In this document: positions 46,382-56,267 of the stretch, in pieces | Position numbering within the stretch: position 1 is the first letter of the stretch | How the letters are laid out: every line of letters starts with the position of its first letter | DNA from: Verrucomicrobiales bacterium | GTDB taxonomy: Bacteria > Verrucomicrobiota > Verrucomicrobiia > Verrucomicrobiales > DEV007 | Assembly: GCA_030730365.1 (NCBI GenBank) | Contig: JANQVJ010000034.1 | Location: 1 to 64,000, forward strand | Direction of reading: 5' to 3' | DNA: 64,000 bases | The notes under the pieces: model-generated | The model's database searches: none | Told to the model about the DNA's origin: nothing | The model's input: only the letters and a program-made list of their open reading frames with translations | Translations under genes and position numbers: made by a program

Positions 46382-47812
46382 ATGATCACCAAACTTCTCG
46401 TCGTCCTCTTTTCGCTCTTCCTTTTTTCCTCTTCGCTCCGTGGCGAGGAAGCTCCCGTCTTCCGCGCCGGAGCCTTCGCTGCGGACGTCACGCCGCAGCA
46501 GTTCCCTCTGAACATGCCGGGTGGATTCTCCGGTAACCTCGCCGAGGGAGCGAACGATGCGCTCCACGCCCGGGCGCTCGTCCTTGACGATGGGAAGACC
46601 TCTTTCGCCCTGGTTCTTGTCGATAATCTAGGACTCTCACCTGCGCTCATCATCGAGGCGAAGCAACTTGCTTCGGAAAAGACCGGCATCCCCGCGGAGA
46701 AGATCCTCATCTCTTCGACCCACACCCACAGCGCGCCGGGCTCCGGCGGTGGAAAGGAAGGCTCACCCGAGGCAGCCTACCGGCAGCGGCTCCTCGATGG
46801 GATCGTCGAGGCCATCGTGAAGGCGCACGAGACCCGACGTCCCGCCGCGGTCGGAGCTGCGGGTCATCCCCTCCCTGAAGAGGTCTTTAATCGCCGCTGG
46901 CATCTCAAGCCCGGAAAGATGATCCCGAATCCCTTTGGGAAAATGGACGAGGTAAAGATGAATCCCGGGACCGATCCGGATACTCTTGATCGTCCCGCCG
47001 GACCGACCGATCCCGATTTCCTCGTTCTCTCGATCCAGAATCATAAGCGCGAGCAGATCGCTCTCTACGCCAGCTACGCGCTGCACTATGTCGGTGCGAC
47101 ACCGCCGAAGCAGGTCTCGGCAGATTATTTTGGTGAGTTTGCCAGGCTCATGCCCAGTCGTCTTCGCGGCGACGGAACGATGGTCGCGATGGTCGCGAAC
47201 GGTGCCTCGGGCGACATCAACAACATCCCTTTCACCATGACGCGTCCGCCGCGCGAGACTTACGAGCAGATTCGCATCGTTGCGCAAAAGGCCGCCGACG
47301 CCGCGTGGTTTGCGCATCGGAAAATAGAGACTCATGACAAAGCTCCCCGGCTCGGCATGATCGAGCGTCAGGTCGAACTCCGCTACCGGCGTCCGGCCGA
47401 GGAGGACATCATCGCCGCCCGCAAGGTGCTCGGCACCAAGGTGAAAGAGGAGATCGATGCGCTACCCCGTCTCGCACAGCACTACGCCGCCAGCGTCATC
47501 GCCGCCGCCGAACGCGCCGAGGAAACGATCACGGTGCCTGTCCAGGCCATCCGCGTCGGCGACCTCGCGATCTGCGGCCTGCCCTTCGAGGTGCTCGTCG
47601 AGATCGGCCTCGAACTCCGGGAGAAGAGCCCGTTTGGTGAGACCATGGTTATCGGACTCGCTAACGGGCGTTACGGTTATTTACCCGATCCCGAACAGCA
47701 CGCCCTCGGCGGGTATGAGACCTGGCTGGGGACGAATACCGTCGAGGTGGATTCGTCGGAGATTTTGACGAAGCACTTGTTGGAGATGCTGGGGGAATTG
47801 AAGGGCGAGTGA
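46382..47812 (+). CDS. Secreted neutral-ceramidase N-terminal domain protein
   Basis: A 476-residue exported protein with signal peptide (LLVVLFSLFLFSSSLRGEEA). It matches the neutral/alkaline non-lysosomal ceramidase N-terminal family: FRAGAFAADVTPQQFPLNMP near the start, ILISSTHTHSAPGSGGG with the zinc-site histidines, and SYALHYVGATPPKQVSADYF. True ceramidases are longer and hydrolyse ceramide; many PVC genomes hold short relatives like this of unknown substrate. It follows the hydroxyproline operon by 90 bases on the same strand, but no functional link is evident. Convergent with the DUF1501 gene. Confidence 0.85.
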   Translation: MITKLLVVLFSLFLFSSSLRGEEAPVFRAGAFAADVTPQQFPLNMPGGFSGNLAEGANDALHARALVLDDGKTSFALVLVDNLGLSPALIIEAKQLASEKTGIPAEKILISSTHTHSAPGSGGGKEGSPEAAYRQRLLDGIVEAIVKAHETRRPAAVGAAGHPLPEEVFNRRWHLKPGKMIPNPFGKMDEVKMNPGTDPDTLDRPAGPTDPDFLVLSIQNHKREQIALYASYALHYVGATPPKQVSADYFGEFARLMPSRLRGDGTMVAMVANGASGDINNIPFTMTRPPRETYEQIRIVAQKAADAAWFAHRKIETHDKAPRLGMIERQVELRYRRPAEEDIIAARKVLGTKVKEEIDALPRLAQHYAASVIAAAERAEETITVPVQAIRVGDLAICGLPFEVLVEIGLELREKSPFGETMVIGLANGRYGYLPDPEQHALGGYETWLGTNTVEVDSSEILTKHLLEMLGELKGE

Positions 47813-47856
47813 GAGGAGGAGGACCCCGGCCCGGGCAATTGGTGGGGCATCCCATC

Positions 47857-49350
47857 TCACCCAATCAACTCATCCCACACCAGTCCGTGCACATCGGTGA
47901 GGCGCACATCCCTTCCCGCGTAGCGAAAAGTGAGGCGCTCGTGATCGATTCCCATGAGATGCAGGACAGTCGCCCAGAGGTCGAAGACACTCGTCTTCTT
48001 ATCGACGACGTGGTAGCCGAACTCGTCGGTCTCGCCGTAGATAGTGCCTCCTTTCATGCCGCCGCCGGCGAGCCAGATGCTGAAGCCGAAGGGATTGTGA
48101 TCGCGTCCGTCACTGCCCTGGGAAAAGGGCGTGCGCCCGAATTCTCCGGCCCAGACGACGAGGGTCTCGTCGAGGAGCCCGCGCTGTTTTAAATCTCTGA
48201 GCAATCCGGCGATGGGCTGATCAACCTGCTCGGCCATGTTGCGGTGGCCTTTTTCCAAACCGCCGTGCTGGTCCCAGGGATTGGCTCCTTGGCCGCCGCC
48301 GGGCGTCTGGGGCAGACAGGTGAGTTCGATAAAACGGACACCGCGCTCGACAAGTCGCCGCGCGAGGAGGGCCTGATGCCCGTAGGCGCGGGTCATCGGA
48401 TTTTTGGCCTCGAAGCCGTAGAGTCGCTTCGTCGCGTCACTTTCCCCGCTGATGTCGCAGAGCTCGGGCACGGCGGATTGCATGCGGTAGGCGGTCTCGT
48501 AATTACGGATCGCGGCTTCGACAGGCGCGGGATGACGTGCTGCGTCGGCGAACTCGCGATCGACGGTGCGAATGAAATCGAGGCGGCTTTGCTGGACGGT
48601 GTCCTGCTCGAGAGGGCGAATGTTAGGAACCGGATCGGGTGCATCGACACGGAGAACAGAGGCTTGGTGCTGGGCGGGGAGGAATCCGCTGCTCCACTGG
48701 CCGACTCCGCCGTGGGGCGTCTCCGCTTCGCCGCTTTTGAGAACGACGTAGCCGGGGAGGTTGCTGTTTTCGGTTCCGAGTCCGTAGCTGGTCCAGGCAC
48801 CGACTCCGGGATGTCCGATGAAGGGAAAGCCGGTGTGGAAAAAGAAATTCCCCTGGGCATGCTCGTTGACCGGACTAGTCATCGAGCGCACCACGGCGAG
48901 ATCGTCGGCGCAGTGGGCGCGCAGGTGAGGAAAGAGATCCGAAATGGGGATGCCACTTTTACCGCCGGGAGCAAAATCAAAGGGGCTGCCGTAGATGTTG
49001 CCGTTGTTGTTGAACTGGGTGCGCTCGACCTTCACTGGCATGGGTTTGCCGTGGAGTTCGCGAAGGCGTGGTTTGGGATCAAAGCTGTCGAGGTGCGAGA
49101 CGCCGCCCGACATGTAGCAGAAGATGACCCGTTTCGCCCGGGGGCGGAAGTGGGGACGCGGAATGCTCTCGGAAGCCCCCGCAAGAAGTCCTGACAAAGC
49201 TACCATACCGAAGCCGGTGGAGGTCCGGCTGAGAACCTCGCGGCGCGACAAGCGCGCCGCGGTAAAAGGTGGGAAAGTAAAAGGTGAAAGGTCTGATCCT
49301 GAATTCGTGTGATCAGGACCAGAGTGAGTGCTACCGGATTCAGATTTCAT
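47857..49350 (-). CDS. DUF1501 family secreted protein (Tat signal)
   Basis: A 497-residue alkaline-phosphatase-superfamily-like protein typical of Planctomycetes and Verrucomicrobia. A twin-arginine signal is present ([20 protein letters not shown]). Family blocks are [40 protein letters not shown] and [20 protein letters not shown]. The first ~35 residues, before the signal, derive partly from a CACCTTTTACTTTC-type repeat, so the true start may be internal (around SRREVL). Function is unproven; DUF1501 and DUF1549/1553 genes are normally paired, as here, and suspected to act in polysaccharide breakdown. Confidence 0.88.
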   Translation of the reverse strand: MKSESGSTHSGPDHTNSGSDLSPFTFPPFTAARLSRREVLSRTSTGFGMVALSGLLAGASESIPRPHFRPRAKRVIFCYMSGGVSHLDSFDPKPRLRELHGKPMPVKVERTQFNNNGNIYGSPFDFAPGGKSGIPISDLFPHLRAHCADDLAVVRSMTSPVNEHAQGNFFFHTGFPFIGHPGVGAWTSYGLGTENSNLPGYVVLKSGEAETPHGGVGQWSSGFLPAQHQASVLRVDAPDPVPNIRPLEQDTVQQSRLDFIRTVDREFADAARHPAPVEAAIRNYETAYRMQSAVPELCDISGESDATKRLYGFEAKNPMTRAYGHQALLARRLVERGVRFIELTCLPQTPGGGQGANPWDQHGGLEKGHRNMAEQVDQPIAGLLRDLKQRGLLDETLVVWAGEFGRTPFSQGSDGRDHNPFGFSIWLAGGGMKGGTIYGETDEFGYHVVDKKTSVFDLWATVLHLMGIDHERLTFRYAGRDVRLTDVHGLVWDELIG

Positions 49351-49394
49351 GATTGGTTTCCCCTCTTCTTAAATACTTTTCACCTTTTACTTTC
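49273..49394. repeat. Inverted heptamer-like repeat around the DUF1501 start
   Basis: GAAAGTAAAAGGTGAAA (49273-49289) and its exact complement TTTCACCTTTTACTTTC (49378-49394) face each other across the DUF1501 start codon. The right arm continues as an imperfect array of CCTTTTA/CTTTCCC/ACCTTTCAC units to about 49428. The array occupies most of the 93-base gap between the two minus-strand genes. Confidence 0.6.
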
Positions 49395-49428
49395 ATACCT
49401 TTTACTTTCCCACTTTCCCACCTTTCAC

Positions 49429-49443
49429 GCGGGCGGAGCCCGC
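49429..49443 (-). terminator. Hairpin directly after the DUF1549/1553 stop
   Basis: GCGGGC-GGA-GCCCGC: 6-bp arms, 3-base loop, abutting the stop codon on the minus strand. No U-run, so a strong terminator is not assured. Confidence 0.35.
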
Positions 49444-52400
49444 CTACCGCAGATAGATGAATTCCTTGAGGTTGAAAATGGCGTGGGCGAGGTCCTGCCA
49501 GCGTCGTTCTTCGAGAGGCAGGTCCGCGCCGCGCCGGCGAAGTTCGGCTTCCTCGGATTCGAGCGTGGCGATGCCGGCTTCGAGGGTGGTGACCTGCTCC
49601 CGCTGCATTTCGGAGAGGAGTCGAGTGATGTCCTCGCGGGTCACCGGAACGGGCCCGCCGGTGAAGGCGGACTGGACCTCTGCGGTGCTCAGTTCACGGG
49701 CGTAGAGACGCGCTTCGAGGATGCGGCCCTGCAGGGTTTTGTTTCCGCTCGCGGAGGTGCCATGGCGCAGACCGAGGAGAATTTTGCTCTCACCTTTCTT
49801 ATAATGCTGAAGCCCGGCCTTACGAATCGGGTTGCCCCAGGGCTGGCCGTTACGGTAGGCGCGGATGGTGCCATCCTTCGCGTAGGTGAGGACGAGGTGG
49901 ACGGGTTCGTTGACGGCGGTTTCGGCGTGGGCGCCGAAGTCGAGAGTGCGGACGAAACTGTTGCTGCCCGCGAGCCATTCCTGTTTGCGGCGCTCGGCAA
50001 AGACGATGCTGTCGAAGACGCTGCCGTTCGTGTCCTGTATGGTGAGGGCTCCGCCTCCGGCCTGATCGAGGGTGGCCAGTGCGATGGTGGCTTCGAGGGT
50101 TTTTTCCTCGAGGTCGAAGGGCAGCAGGCTACTCGCGGCAAAGCCTTTTTCATCGACGACTAGCGCGCCGTTTTCGAGACGGGCGGACCCCTCGAGCGTA
50201 AGGGCAAGTCCGGCGACGCGGTCGACCGTATCGCGGTCAAAGTCCCAGTGCGCCACGGGATCGAGGGCTGTCTTCGGCGCGGCGGTTCCTTTTTCTTTTT
50301 CAAAAGCGAGCGCCCGCTCTGTCTCAAGGCGCGTCCGAATCGGGTCGAGCGTGGCCTTGATGACCTCGCGACTTTTTTGCAACTCCTCCGAGATTGCGCT
50401 GAAGCGCTCGCGACTGAGGCCGTGCTCGTAGGTGAGGGCGGCGAGGAAGTCTTTTGCTCCGGTGAGTTCAACGGCGGTGGGCGGCCGGGTCATGGCGCTC
50501 TCGAAGAGAAAACGGATCCGTGCCTCGTCACTCGCGTCGGGCGAGAGGTCGGCTTTCATTTTCGCCGACCATTGCTTCGCTTGCGCGATGAGGAAAGGAT
50601 CGTTCAGGAGGGTGAGCGATTGCGCGGGGACGTTCGTGACATCGCGCCGTCCCACCGAGGAGGCGGGGACGGGGAAGTCAAAGGTCGTGAGGAGCGGGTC
50701 GAGATCGTTCCGTTTTACCCGTAGGTAAAGAGAGCGGCGCGGCGTGCTGCCGCCGACGGGCGGGCCATAGTGATCGCGATCGAGATTACCCGAGACGGTC
50801 AGGATTCCGTCGCGGATCGCCTCGGCCTCAAGCCGGCGCAGTGGGTAGGAGGAGAGCAGCGCATTGGCCGGGTCGAGTTCGAGCGCTTCGGGCGAGGGGC
50901 CGCTCGCCTGTTGCCAGGTTCCGGTGAGGACGAGGTTGCGGATGAGCGACTTGAGGGACCAGTCCTGCTCGTTGCGGAAGCGGTCGGCGAGAAAGTCGAG
51001 CAACTCGGGATGACTCGGCTTTTCTCCGAGGCGACCGAGATTGTCCACCGTCGGGACGAGTCCCTCGCCGAAGAGATGATGCCAGAGCCGGTTCACGATG
51101 ACGCGTGTGGTAAAGGGGTTTTTCGGATCAATGAGATCGCGGGCAAATTCCAGTCGTCCGGTTCCCTGCGTGGCGTAGGGCGTCGCGTCGATCTCTTCGA
51201 GGAAACGGGGCGGAACGGCCGGACCGGGCTGTTTGTGATCGCCGCGGACAAAGAGCGGCTGGGCGATTCCGGGGCGTTCGAAGACTCCGGGAGCGCGTGT
51301 CGGGAGCGGAATCCCAGCCTCGAGTTGGCGATACTGTTCGACGAGGGAACGGAGAGAGTCGGAAAATTCTGACGTAGTGTTAGGGAAAATTCCCTCCTGG
51401 AGGGCCTCGTCGAGAAGGATGGCTCCGGTATCATCGAGGGCAGAGTTGTCAGCACTCCATTCCGAAAGAAGTCGGCGTAGGGTATCGGCATAGAGAGCGC
51501 TCGCTTCCTCGATCCCGCCGGGAGAGCGATCACCGGAGCGGGCGAAGAGGGCGGCAGTGGACTCGCTCGTTAATCCGGTCGGTCCGGGTTCGCCCTTTTT
51601 CACGAGGACGGCTTCGCGAATGCCGAACCAGGAGCGCTCGTCACCTTTCACGAGAATGGGGGCGTCACCGGCGGTGGCCAGTTCGAGATGGAGATTGTCG
51701 CCCTTCCAATAGGTGAGGTCATACTTCACCCAGCGCCAGATTCCTCCGGCGAGTTCTGTCACCGGATAGACTGTGCCGTTGCGAGGGTAATGCTGCACGG
51801 CGTAGCGGACGGAGCTGGCCTCCCCCCTGACGAGGACGTGGAGATCATACTCACTGTCGAGATCAAAGGGTGCCGAGGCGAGCACGCCGCGATGTTTAGT
51901 CGAGAGAAGATGGGAGTAGGCGCCGCCCGGGAGGATGTTGCGGACGACCGCATCACCCTTGCTCTGGAAGTCTGTCAGGGTGAAAGAACCGGCCGGGGCA
52001 GGGGCGGTTTCGAGGAGCCCTTCGCCATAGCGGCTCCACGTTTTGAAATGGGTGGGATCGGAAAGGTTCCATCGTTTTGATACGACAGGTGGTTTCGATG
52101 CTTCGCCCTGCGCCCGCTTTTTCGCGGCGGCCCAGAGGCGGGCGGGGGCGGCGTCATCGTTCTTCGCCGCCAGCATTTCCGAGAGCAGGGCGAAAGCGGG
52201 TCCGTATTCGTTTTTCCCCGCGAGACGGGTTTCCCACTCTGCCGCATTGGCGGGAAGGGAGGCTGCCCAGTGCGTGGCAAGTTGCCTGCGGATCTGCAGT
52301 TTTAAAGCGGCGAGCGGTTCGCGGTTCCGCTCGAGGATGCCCGGTGCATCGACCGCGATCGTCGCGGGCAGGGCCGAGGAGAAAATTCCGAAGAGCGCGT

Positions 52401-53526
52401 AATAATCCGCCTGGCTGATCGCGTCGAACTTGTGGTCGTGGCAGCGCGCGCAGGAAACGGTGAGCCCGAGAAAGGCCTTGGTCACCGTGTTGATCTGGTC
52501 GTCGGTGAAGCGGACCCGTTCGTCGAGGGCGTCGGTAGGGGCGAATCCGTGGAAGACCATGCGCAGATGGCCGAGGCCGAGGGCGCTTTCATTGATTTTT
52601 TTCGCCGCATCGAGTCGGGGTGTCTCGAGGAGATCTCCGGCGAAGTGCTCGAGGAGGAGCTGGTCGTAGGGAACGTCCTCGTTGAGAGCGCGGATGAGGT
52701 AATCGCGATACTGCGAGGCGTGGGGGATGACAGGGTCACCTTCGCTGCCGTGAGTGTCGGCGTAGCGAGTCCAGTCCATCCAGTGACGGGCCCATTTTTC
52801 GCCGAAGGCGGGATCGGCGAGGAGGCGATCAGTGGCTTTTTCGATGGCGGATTGCGGATCGCGGATGGAGTCGGCCTCGAAGGCGGCGGCTTCTTCGGGA
52901 GTGGGTGGTAGACCGATGAGGTTGAAGTAGAGACGACGCACGAGGGTGCGGGGATCAGCTCGATCGGTGGGGGTGAGGTCCTCCTTTGCAAGTCGGTCGC
53001 GGATGAAACGATCAACCGGATGCGTCACCCCGGCGACCTCGGGGACGGGCGGCTTTTGCACCGGCAGAAAGCTCCACCACTGGGCGCGACGGGCGGAGAT
53101 CGCTTTCCAGTCCGTGTCCTTCTCAAGTTCTCCGGATGAGGGCGCCGCATCGCGCGGATCGGGGGCGCCCATCGTGATCCAGGTGCGGAAATCTTCGAGG
53201 ATCTGCGGTTCGAGCTGCGCTCCGTTTTTCGGCATCTGGAGATCCTCGATCTCGTGGGCGATGCTGCGGATGAGGAGCGAGTCGTCGGGCTTTCCCGGGA
53301 CAAGAGCCGGTCCCGAGTCGCCGCCTTTTTCCCAGCCGGGTCGCGAGTCGAGAAGGAGCCCGCCCCTTGCCTTCGTCGCCTCGGAATGACACTCGTAGCA
53401 CTCCTGCGCGAGGATGGGGCGGATGCGCGATTCGAAGAATTCGCGCTGCGAGTCGTTGAGGGGCGCTGCTCTCAGGGACGGAGCCAGACAGGCAAGCGCG
53501 GCGAGGCATAGAAAACGGACTTTCAT
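49444..53526 (-). CDS. Planctomycete-type cytochrome/DUF1549/DUF1553 protein with LamG domain
   Basis: A 1360-residue exported protein. Signal peptide residues 1-20; a PSCyt1 cytochrome-like domain follows with heme motif CYECH (43-47); then PSCyt2/DUF1549 (LYFNLIGLPPTPEEAAAFEA, and a second CARCH in LTVSCARCHDHKFDAIS); then an insertion of about 350 residues including a jelly-roll-like part; then PSD1/DUF1553 (FTTRVIVNRLWHHLFGEGLV; VPAQSLTLLNDPFLIAQAKQ); and a C-terminal LamG/concanavalin-like domain (VAHWDFDRDTVDRVAGLALT). Such proteins are abundant in PVC bacteria and proposed to oxidise polysaccharide units. Starts 4 bases inside the IclR gene's end, hence translationally coupled to its regulator and followed by the DUF1501 partner. 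Confidence 0.9.
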   Translation of the reverse strand: MKVRFLCLAALACLAPSLRAAPLNDSQREFFESRIRPILAQECYECHSEATKARGGLLLDSRPGWEKGGDSGPALVPGKPDDSLLIRSIAHEIEDLQMPKNGAQLEPQILEDFRTWITMGAPDPRDAAPSSGELEKDTDWKAISARRAQWWSFLPVQKPPVPEVAGVTHPVDRFIRDRLAKEDLTPTDRADPRTLVRRLYFNLIGLPPTPEEAAAFEADSIRDPQSAIEKATDRLLADPAFGEKWARHWMDWTRYADTHGSEGDPVIPHASQYRDYLIRALNEDVPYDQLLLEHFAGDLLETPRLDAAKKINESALGLGHLRMVFHGFAPTDALDERVRFTDDQINTVTKAFLGLTVSCARCHDHKFDAISQADYYALFGIFSSALPATIAVDAPGILERNREPLAALKLQIRRQLATHWAASLPANAAEWETRLAGKNEYGPAFALLSEMLAAKNDDAAPARLWAAAKKRAQGEASKPPVVSKRWNLSDPTHFKTWSRYGEGLLETAPAPAGSFTLTDFQSKGDAVVRNILPGGAYSHLLSTKHRGVLASAPFDLDSEYDLHVLVRGEASSVRYAVQHYPRNGTVYPVTELAGGIWRWVKYDLTYWKGDNLHLELATAGDAPILVKGDERSWFGIREAVLVKKGEPGPTGLTSESTAALFARSGDRSPGGIEEASALYADTLRRLLSEWSADNSALDDTGAILLDEALQEGIFPNTTSEFSDSLRSLVEQYRQLEAGIPLPTRAPGVFERPGIAQPLFVRGDHKQPGPAVPPRFLEEIDATPYATQGTGRLEFARDLIDPKNPFTTRVIVNRLWHHLFGEGLVPTVDNLGRLGEKPSHPELLDFLADRFRNEQDWSLKSLIRNLVLTGTWQQASGPSPEALELDPANALLSSYPLRRLEAEAIRDGILTVSGNLDRDHYGPPVGGSTPRRSLYLRVKRNDLDPLLTTFDFPVPASSVGRRDVTNVPAQSLTLLNDPFLIAQAKQWSAKMKADLSPDASDEARIRFLFESAMTRPPTAVELTGAKDFLAALTYEHGLSRERFSAISEELQKSREVIKATLDPIRTRLETERALAFEKEKGTAAPKTALDPVAHWDFDRDTVDRVAGLALTLEGSARLENGALVVDEKGFAASSLLPFDLEEKTLEATIALATLDQAGGGALTIQDTNGSVFDSIVFAERRKQEWLAGSNSFVRTLDFGAHAETAVNEPVHLVLTYAKDGTIRAYRNGQPWGNPIRKAGLQHYKKGESKILLGLRHGTSASGNKTLQGRILEARLYARELSTAEVQSAFTGGPVPVTREDITRLLSEMQREQVTTLEAGIATLESEEAELRRRGADLPLEERRWQDLAHAIFNLKEFIYLR

Positions 53527-54329
53527 TCCCTGAGCTTCCTTTCAATTTGTTCTGCCGCTTTACGGCACATTTCGGCGAGTCGGGCGAAGTCTTCTTCGGG
53601 CAGGCGGGTGAGGGGAGCCATCACGGTGATCGCGGCGATGGGCTGGCGGTATTCGTCAAAGACGGGCACGGCGACGCAGTGGATGCCCTCGACGCCTTCG
53701 GCCCGGTCGGGCGCGTAGCCGCTGATGCGGATCTCCTCGAGCTCGCGGACGAGGTCTTCGCGGCGGGTCACGGTCGTGGCGGTGAAGCGCTTGAGATGTT
53801 TCCCCCGGCCGCGAAACCATTCGGCGAGCTTCGCTTCGCCCCAGTGCGCGAGGATGGCCTTGCCGGGAGCGCAGGAATAGAGGGGCACCCTCATCCCGAC
53901 TTCGCCGCAAACCTGGAGCGCCTGCGTCCCCCGGAACTGCTCGAGGACGAGCGTTTTTCCCTCAGCCTCGATGACGAGTTGGACCGTTTCGCCGGTCTCG
54001 TCGCGGAGGCGGCGCAGGGCCTCATGGGCGCAAAAGACGAGGCTGCGTTCCCCCGTGCGCGGACCGGAGAGCTGGAGGAGGCGATTGGTGAGGACGTAGG
54101 ATTTGTTGTCCTCGCGCTGCGTCGCATACCCCATCTGCACGAGGGTCTTGAGGATGCGGAAAACGAGATTTTGGGTGAAACCGGTCCGTCGCGCGGCCTC
54201 GGCTGCGGTGAGACCCTCGCCATGGCGGGAGAGGAGATCGAGAAGAACGAGCGTCTTGGCCCCGGTCGGGGAAGGCATTTCGTCCATCTTAGCGGCAGCG
54301 GAGGGAAGGGATTCCAGGAGATTAATCAT
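53523..54329 (-). CDS. IclR family transcriptional regulator
   Basis: A 268-residue regulator with N-terminal winged helix (TLVLLDLLSRHGEGLTAAEA, ARRTGFTQNLVFRILKTLV) and C-terminal IclR effector domain (RVPLYSCAPGKAILAHWGEA; GIHCVAVPVFDEYRQPIAAI). It is the first gene of a unit with the DUF1549/1553 and DUF1501 genes, overlapping the former by 4 bases, so it probably controls them according to a small carbon-source ligand. Start ATG at 54329. Divergent from opgG with a 198-base promoter region that includes an inverted repeat CAAAT-N6-ATTTG. Confidence 0.92.
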   Translation of the reverse strand: MINLLESLPSAAAKMDEMPSPTGAKTLVLLDLLSRHGEGLTAAEAARRTGFTQNLVFRILKTLVQMGYATQREDNKSYVLTNRLLQLSGPRTGERSLVFCAHEALRRLRDETGETVQLVIEAEGKTLVLEQFRGTQALQVCGEVGMRVPLYSCAPGKAILAHWGEAKLAEWFRGRGKHLKRFTATTVTRREDLVRELEEIRISGYAPDRAEGVEGIHCVAVPVFDEYRQPIAAITVMAPLTRLPEEDFARLAEMCRKAAEQIERKLRE

Positions 54330-54349
54330 CGTATAAGAGACCTTAGTCG

Positions 54350-54365
54350 CAAATAAGAGGATTTG
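54350..54365. promoter_or_regulatory. Inverted repeat CAAAT-N6-ATTTG upstream of iclR-type gene
   Basis: A short dyad 20 bases upstream of the regulator start in the IclR/opgG divergent promoter region. IclR proteins usually bind such dyads near their own promoters. Short enough to be chance. Confidence 0.25.
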
Positions 54366-54527
54366 TAAATGGCGTCATCACGGGGCCGGACGAACGGCGT
54401 CTTCAAAAGCTCTCGTCAGAAAGTGATCCGCCTGCCGCGATGCTCCGGCACTTGCACTTTGGCCTTTCTCGGCGACGAATGTCCCCACCTGTGATCGCGG
54501 TGAAACTGCCCGCTCACTCTGTCGTCC

Positions 54528-56144
54528 ATGACCTACGCTCCTTCACGCTCCCTCTGTCTCCTCCCGCTCCTCACCGTCTTTTTCCTGACATCTCTTCCGC
54601 TGCGTGCGGCGGATAGTGAGGCGGCTTTCACCGCGATGAAAGAGGAGGCCCGCCGCTTCGCGGCCGCACCCTATGTCCCGGCGCCGGACCTGCTCGCGGA
54701 CTATTGGAAGAATCTCAACTACGACGGGCACCGCGATATCCGCTTTAAGATGGAATCAGGGCTGTGGTGGGAGGAAAAGGGTCCGTTTTCGATCGACTTT
54801 TTTCACCCGGGCTGGACTGCCCGCCAGACCGTTTCCATCAGCGAACTGAGCGGAACAGAGCTGAAGCCGCTCGCCTTTGATCTCTCGCTCTTCGATTACG
54901 GCAAGCAGGTCGTGCCCTCCGGCACCCCTGCCCCTCCCGGTTATGCCGGATGGCGCGCGCGGACGCATCTGAACTCGGCCGACTACATGGACGAGTTCCT
55001 CGTTTTCCTGGGCGCGAGCTACTTTCGCGCGATCCCGGCGAAGGGGAACTACGGTCTCTCGGCTCGCGGGCTCTCGATTGACAGCGGCATTCCCGGAGTG
55101 CCTGAAGAATTCCCGAACTTCACCCGCTTCGTTCTGCAGGAGCCCAAGCCGGACGATAAATCCCTCACCGTCCTCGCCCTGCTCGAGGGTGAGAGTGTCG
55201 CGGGGGCGTATCGTTTTGTTGTCACTCCCGGTGAAGAAACGGTCATGGAAGTCGAAGCCGAGCTGACCCTGCGGCGTCCCATCGGGCAGCTCGGGATCGC
55301 GCCTTTTTCCTCGATGTTCTGGTTCGGTGAGGACACCCATCCGCGCCCCTACGACTTCCGTCCCGAGATCCACGATAGCGACGGGCTCCAGATGGAACTA
55401 GCGGGCGGTGAGCTTCACTATCGGCCGCTCGAGACGACGAAGGATCAGTTCCGCCACACCGTCTTCTCGCTCGAGGCACCGCGCTCATGGTCGCTCCTGC
55501 AGCGGGATCGCTCTTTTTCCTCCTACGAGGACAGCGAGGCGGCCTATCACCTGCGCCCCGGCGTGAAGGTCGAACCTGTCTCCGGTTTTGCAAAAGGACG
55601 GCTTCACCTCATTGAGATTCCCACGCCTGACGAGACTCATGACAACATCAGTTTGCTCTGGGAGCCGCAGCCTGCGCTCGAGGCAGCCAAGCCATACCAC
55701 TTTCATTACCGTCTCCGCTGGCTCCACAATCTGCCGCCCTCGGGCCTCTTCGCGGTGAGGGCGACCCGCTCGGGGACTCCGGTGCAGACGCCGAAGCAGG
55801 TGCTTATGACCGTCGAGTTCGCAAAACCGCTCGTGCCGGAAAAGAAGGTCGGGGATCCGAAGTGGGACGATATCACGGACTTCAAGCCCGTCGTCACGAT
55901 GAGCAATCCCAGGGTGAAGCTCATTCACGTCGGTCTCTCGGACATGAGCATGGCCAAGGTCGATGATCTCCCGGCCGGTCTCGGCCGCAGCCCCGAGATT
56001 CATATGCCGCAGGTCCTGCGCGCTTTCTTCGTCTTTGAGGCGGAGGACGCGGTCAATGACGTGGACTTCACCTGTGAACTTCAGGATGGCGACGGCAAGG
56101 TCGTCTCGGAGCGCTGGGTCTACTTCTGGAAACGGGCGCAGTGA
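54528..56144 (+). CDS. opgG: Periplasmic glucan biosynthesis protein OpgG/MdoG
   Basis: A 538-residue periplasmic protein with signal peptide (LCLLPLLTVFFLTSLPLRAA). It has the MdoG catalytic-fold blocks LNYDGHRDIRFKMESGLWWE, HLNSADYMDEFLVFLGASYF and YGLSARGLSIDSG, then IAPFSSMFWFGEDTHPRPYD, and the C-terminal Ig-like domain. OpgG shapes or branches osmoregulated periplasmic glucans. No opgH glucosyltransferase is in the window, so the partner is elsewhere or this homologue acts on imported beta-glucan. Start ATG at 54528. Confidence 0.93.
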   Translation: MTYAPSRSLCLLPLLTVFFLTSLPLRAADSEAAFTAMKEEARRFAAAPYVPAPDLLADYWKNLNYDGHRDIRFKMESGLWWEEKGPFSIDFFHPGWTARQTVSISELSGTELKPLAFDLSLFDYGKQVVPSGTPAPPGYAGWRARTHLNSADYMDEFLVFLGASYFRAIPAKGNYGLSARGLSIDSGIPGVPEEFPNFTRFVLQEPKPDDKSLTVLALLEGESVAGAYRFVVTPGEETVMEVEAELTLRRPIGQLGIAPFSSMFWFGEDTHPRPYDFRPEIHDSDGLQMELAGGELHYRPLETTKDQFRHTVFSLEAPRSWSLLQRDRSFSSYEDSEAAYHLRPGVKVEPVSGFAKGRLHLIEIPTPDETHDNISLLWEPQPALEAAKPYHFHYRLRWLHNLPPSGLFAVRATRSGTPVQTPKQVLMTVEFAKPLVPEKKVGDPKWDDITDFKPVVTMSNPRVKLIHVGLSDMSMAKVDDLPAGLGRSPEIHMPQVLRAFFVFEAEDAVNDVDFTCELQDGDGKVVSERWVYFWKRAQ

Positions 56145-56267
56145 GCCTGGCCGCAGCGGCGATGGCGCTAACTGCTATGGCCGATTCATCATAGAATGCG
56201 GCGGGTCGATTCAAGACCGTAGTGGACGGGAGAGCGTAGCGTTGCGTAGTATCCCCCATTACTCCCG

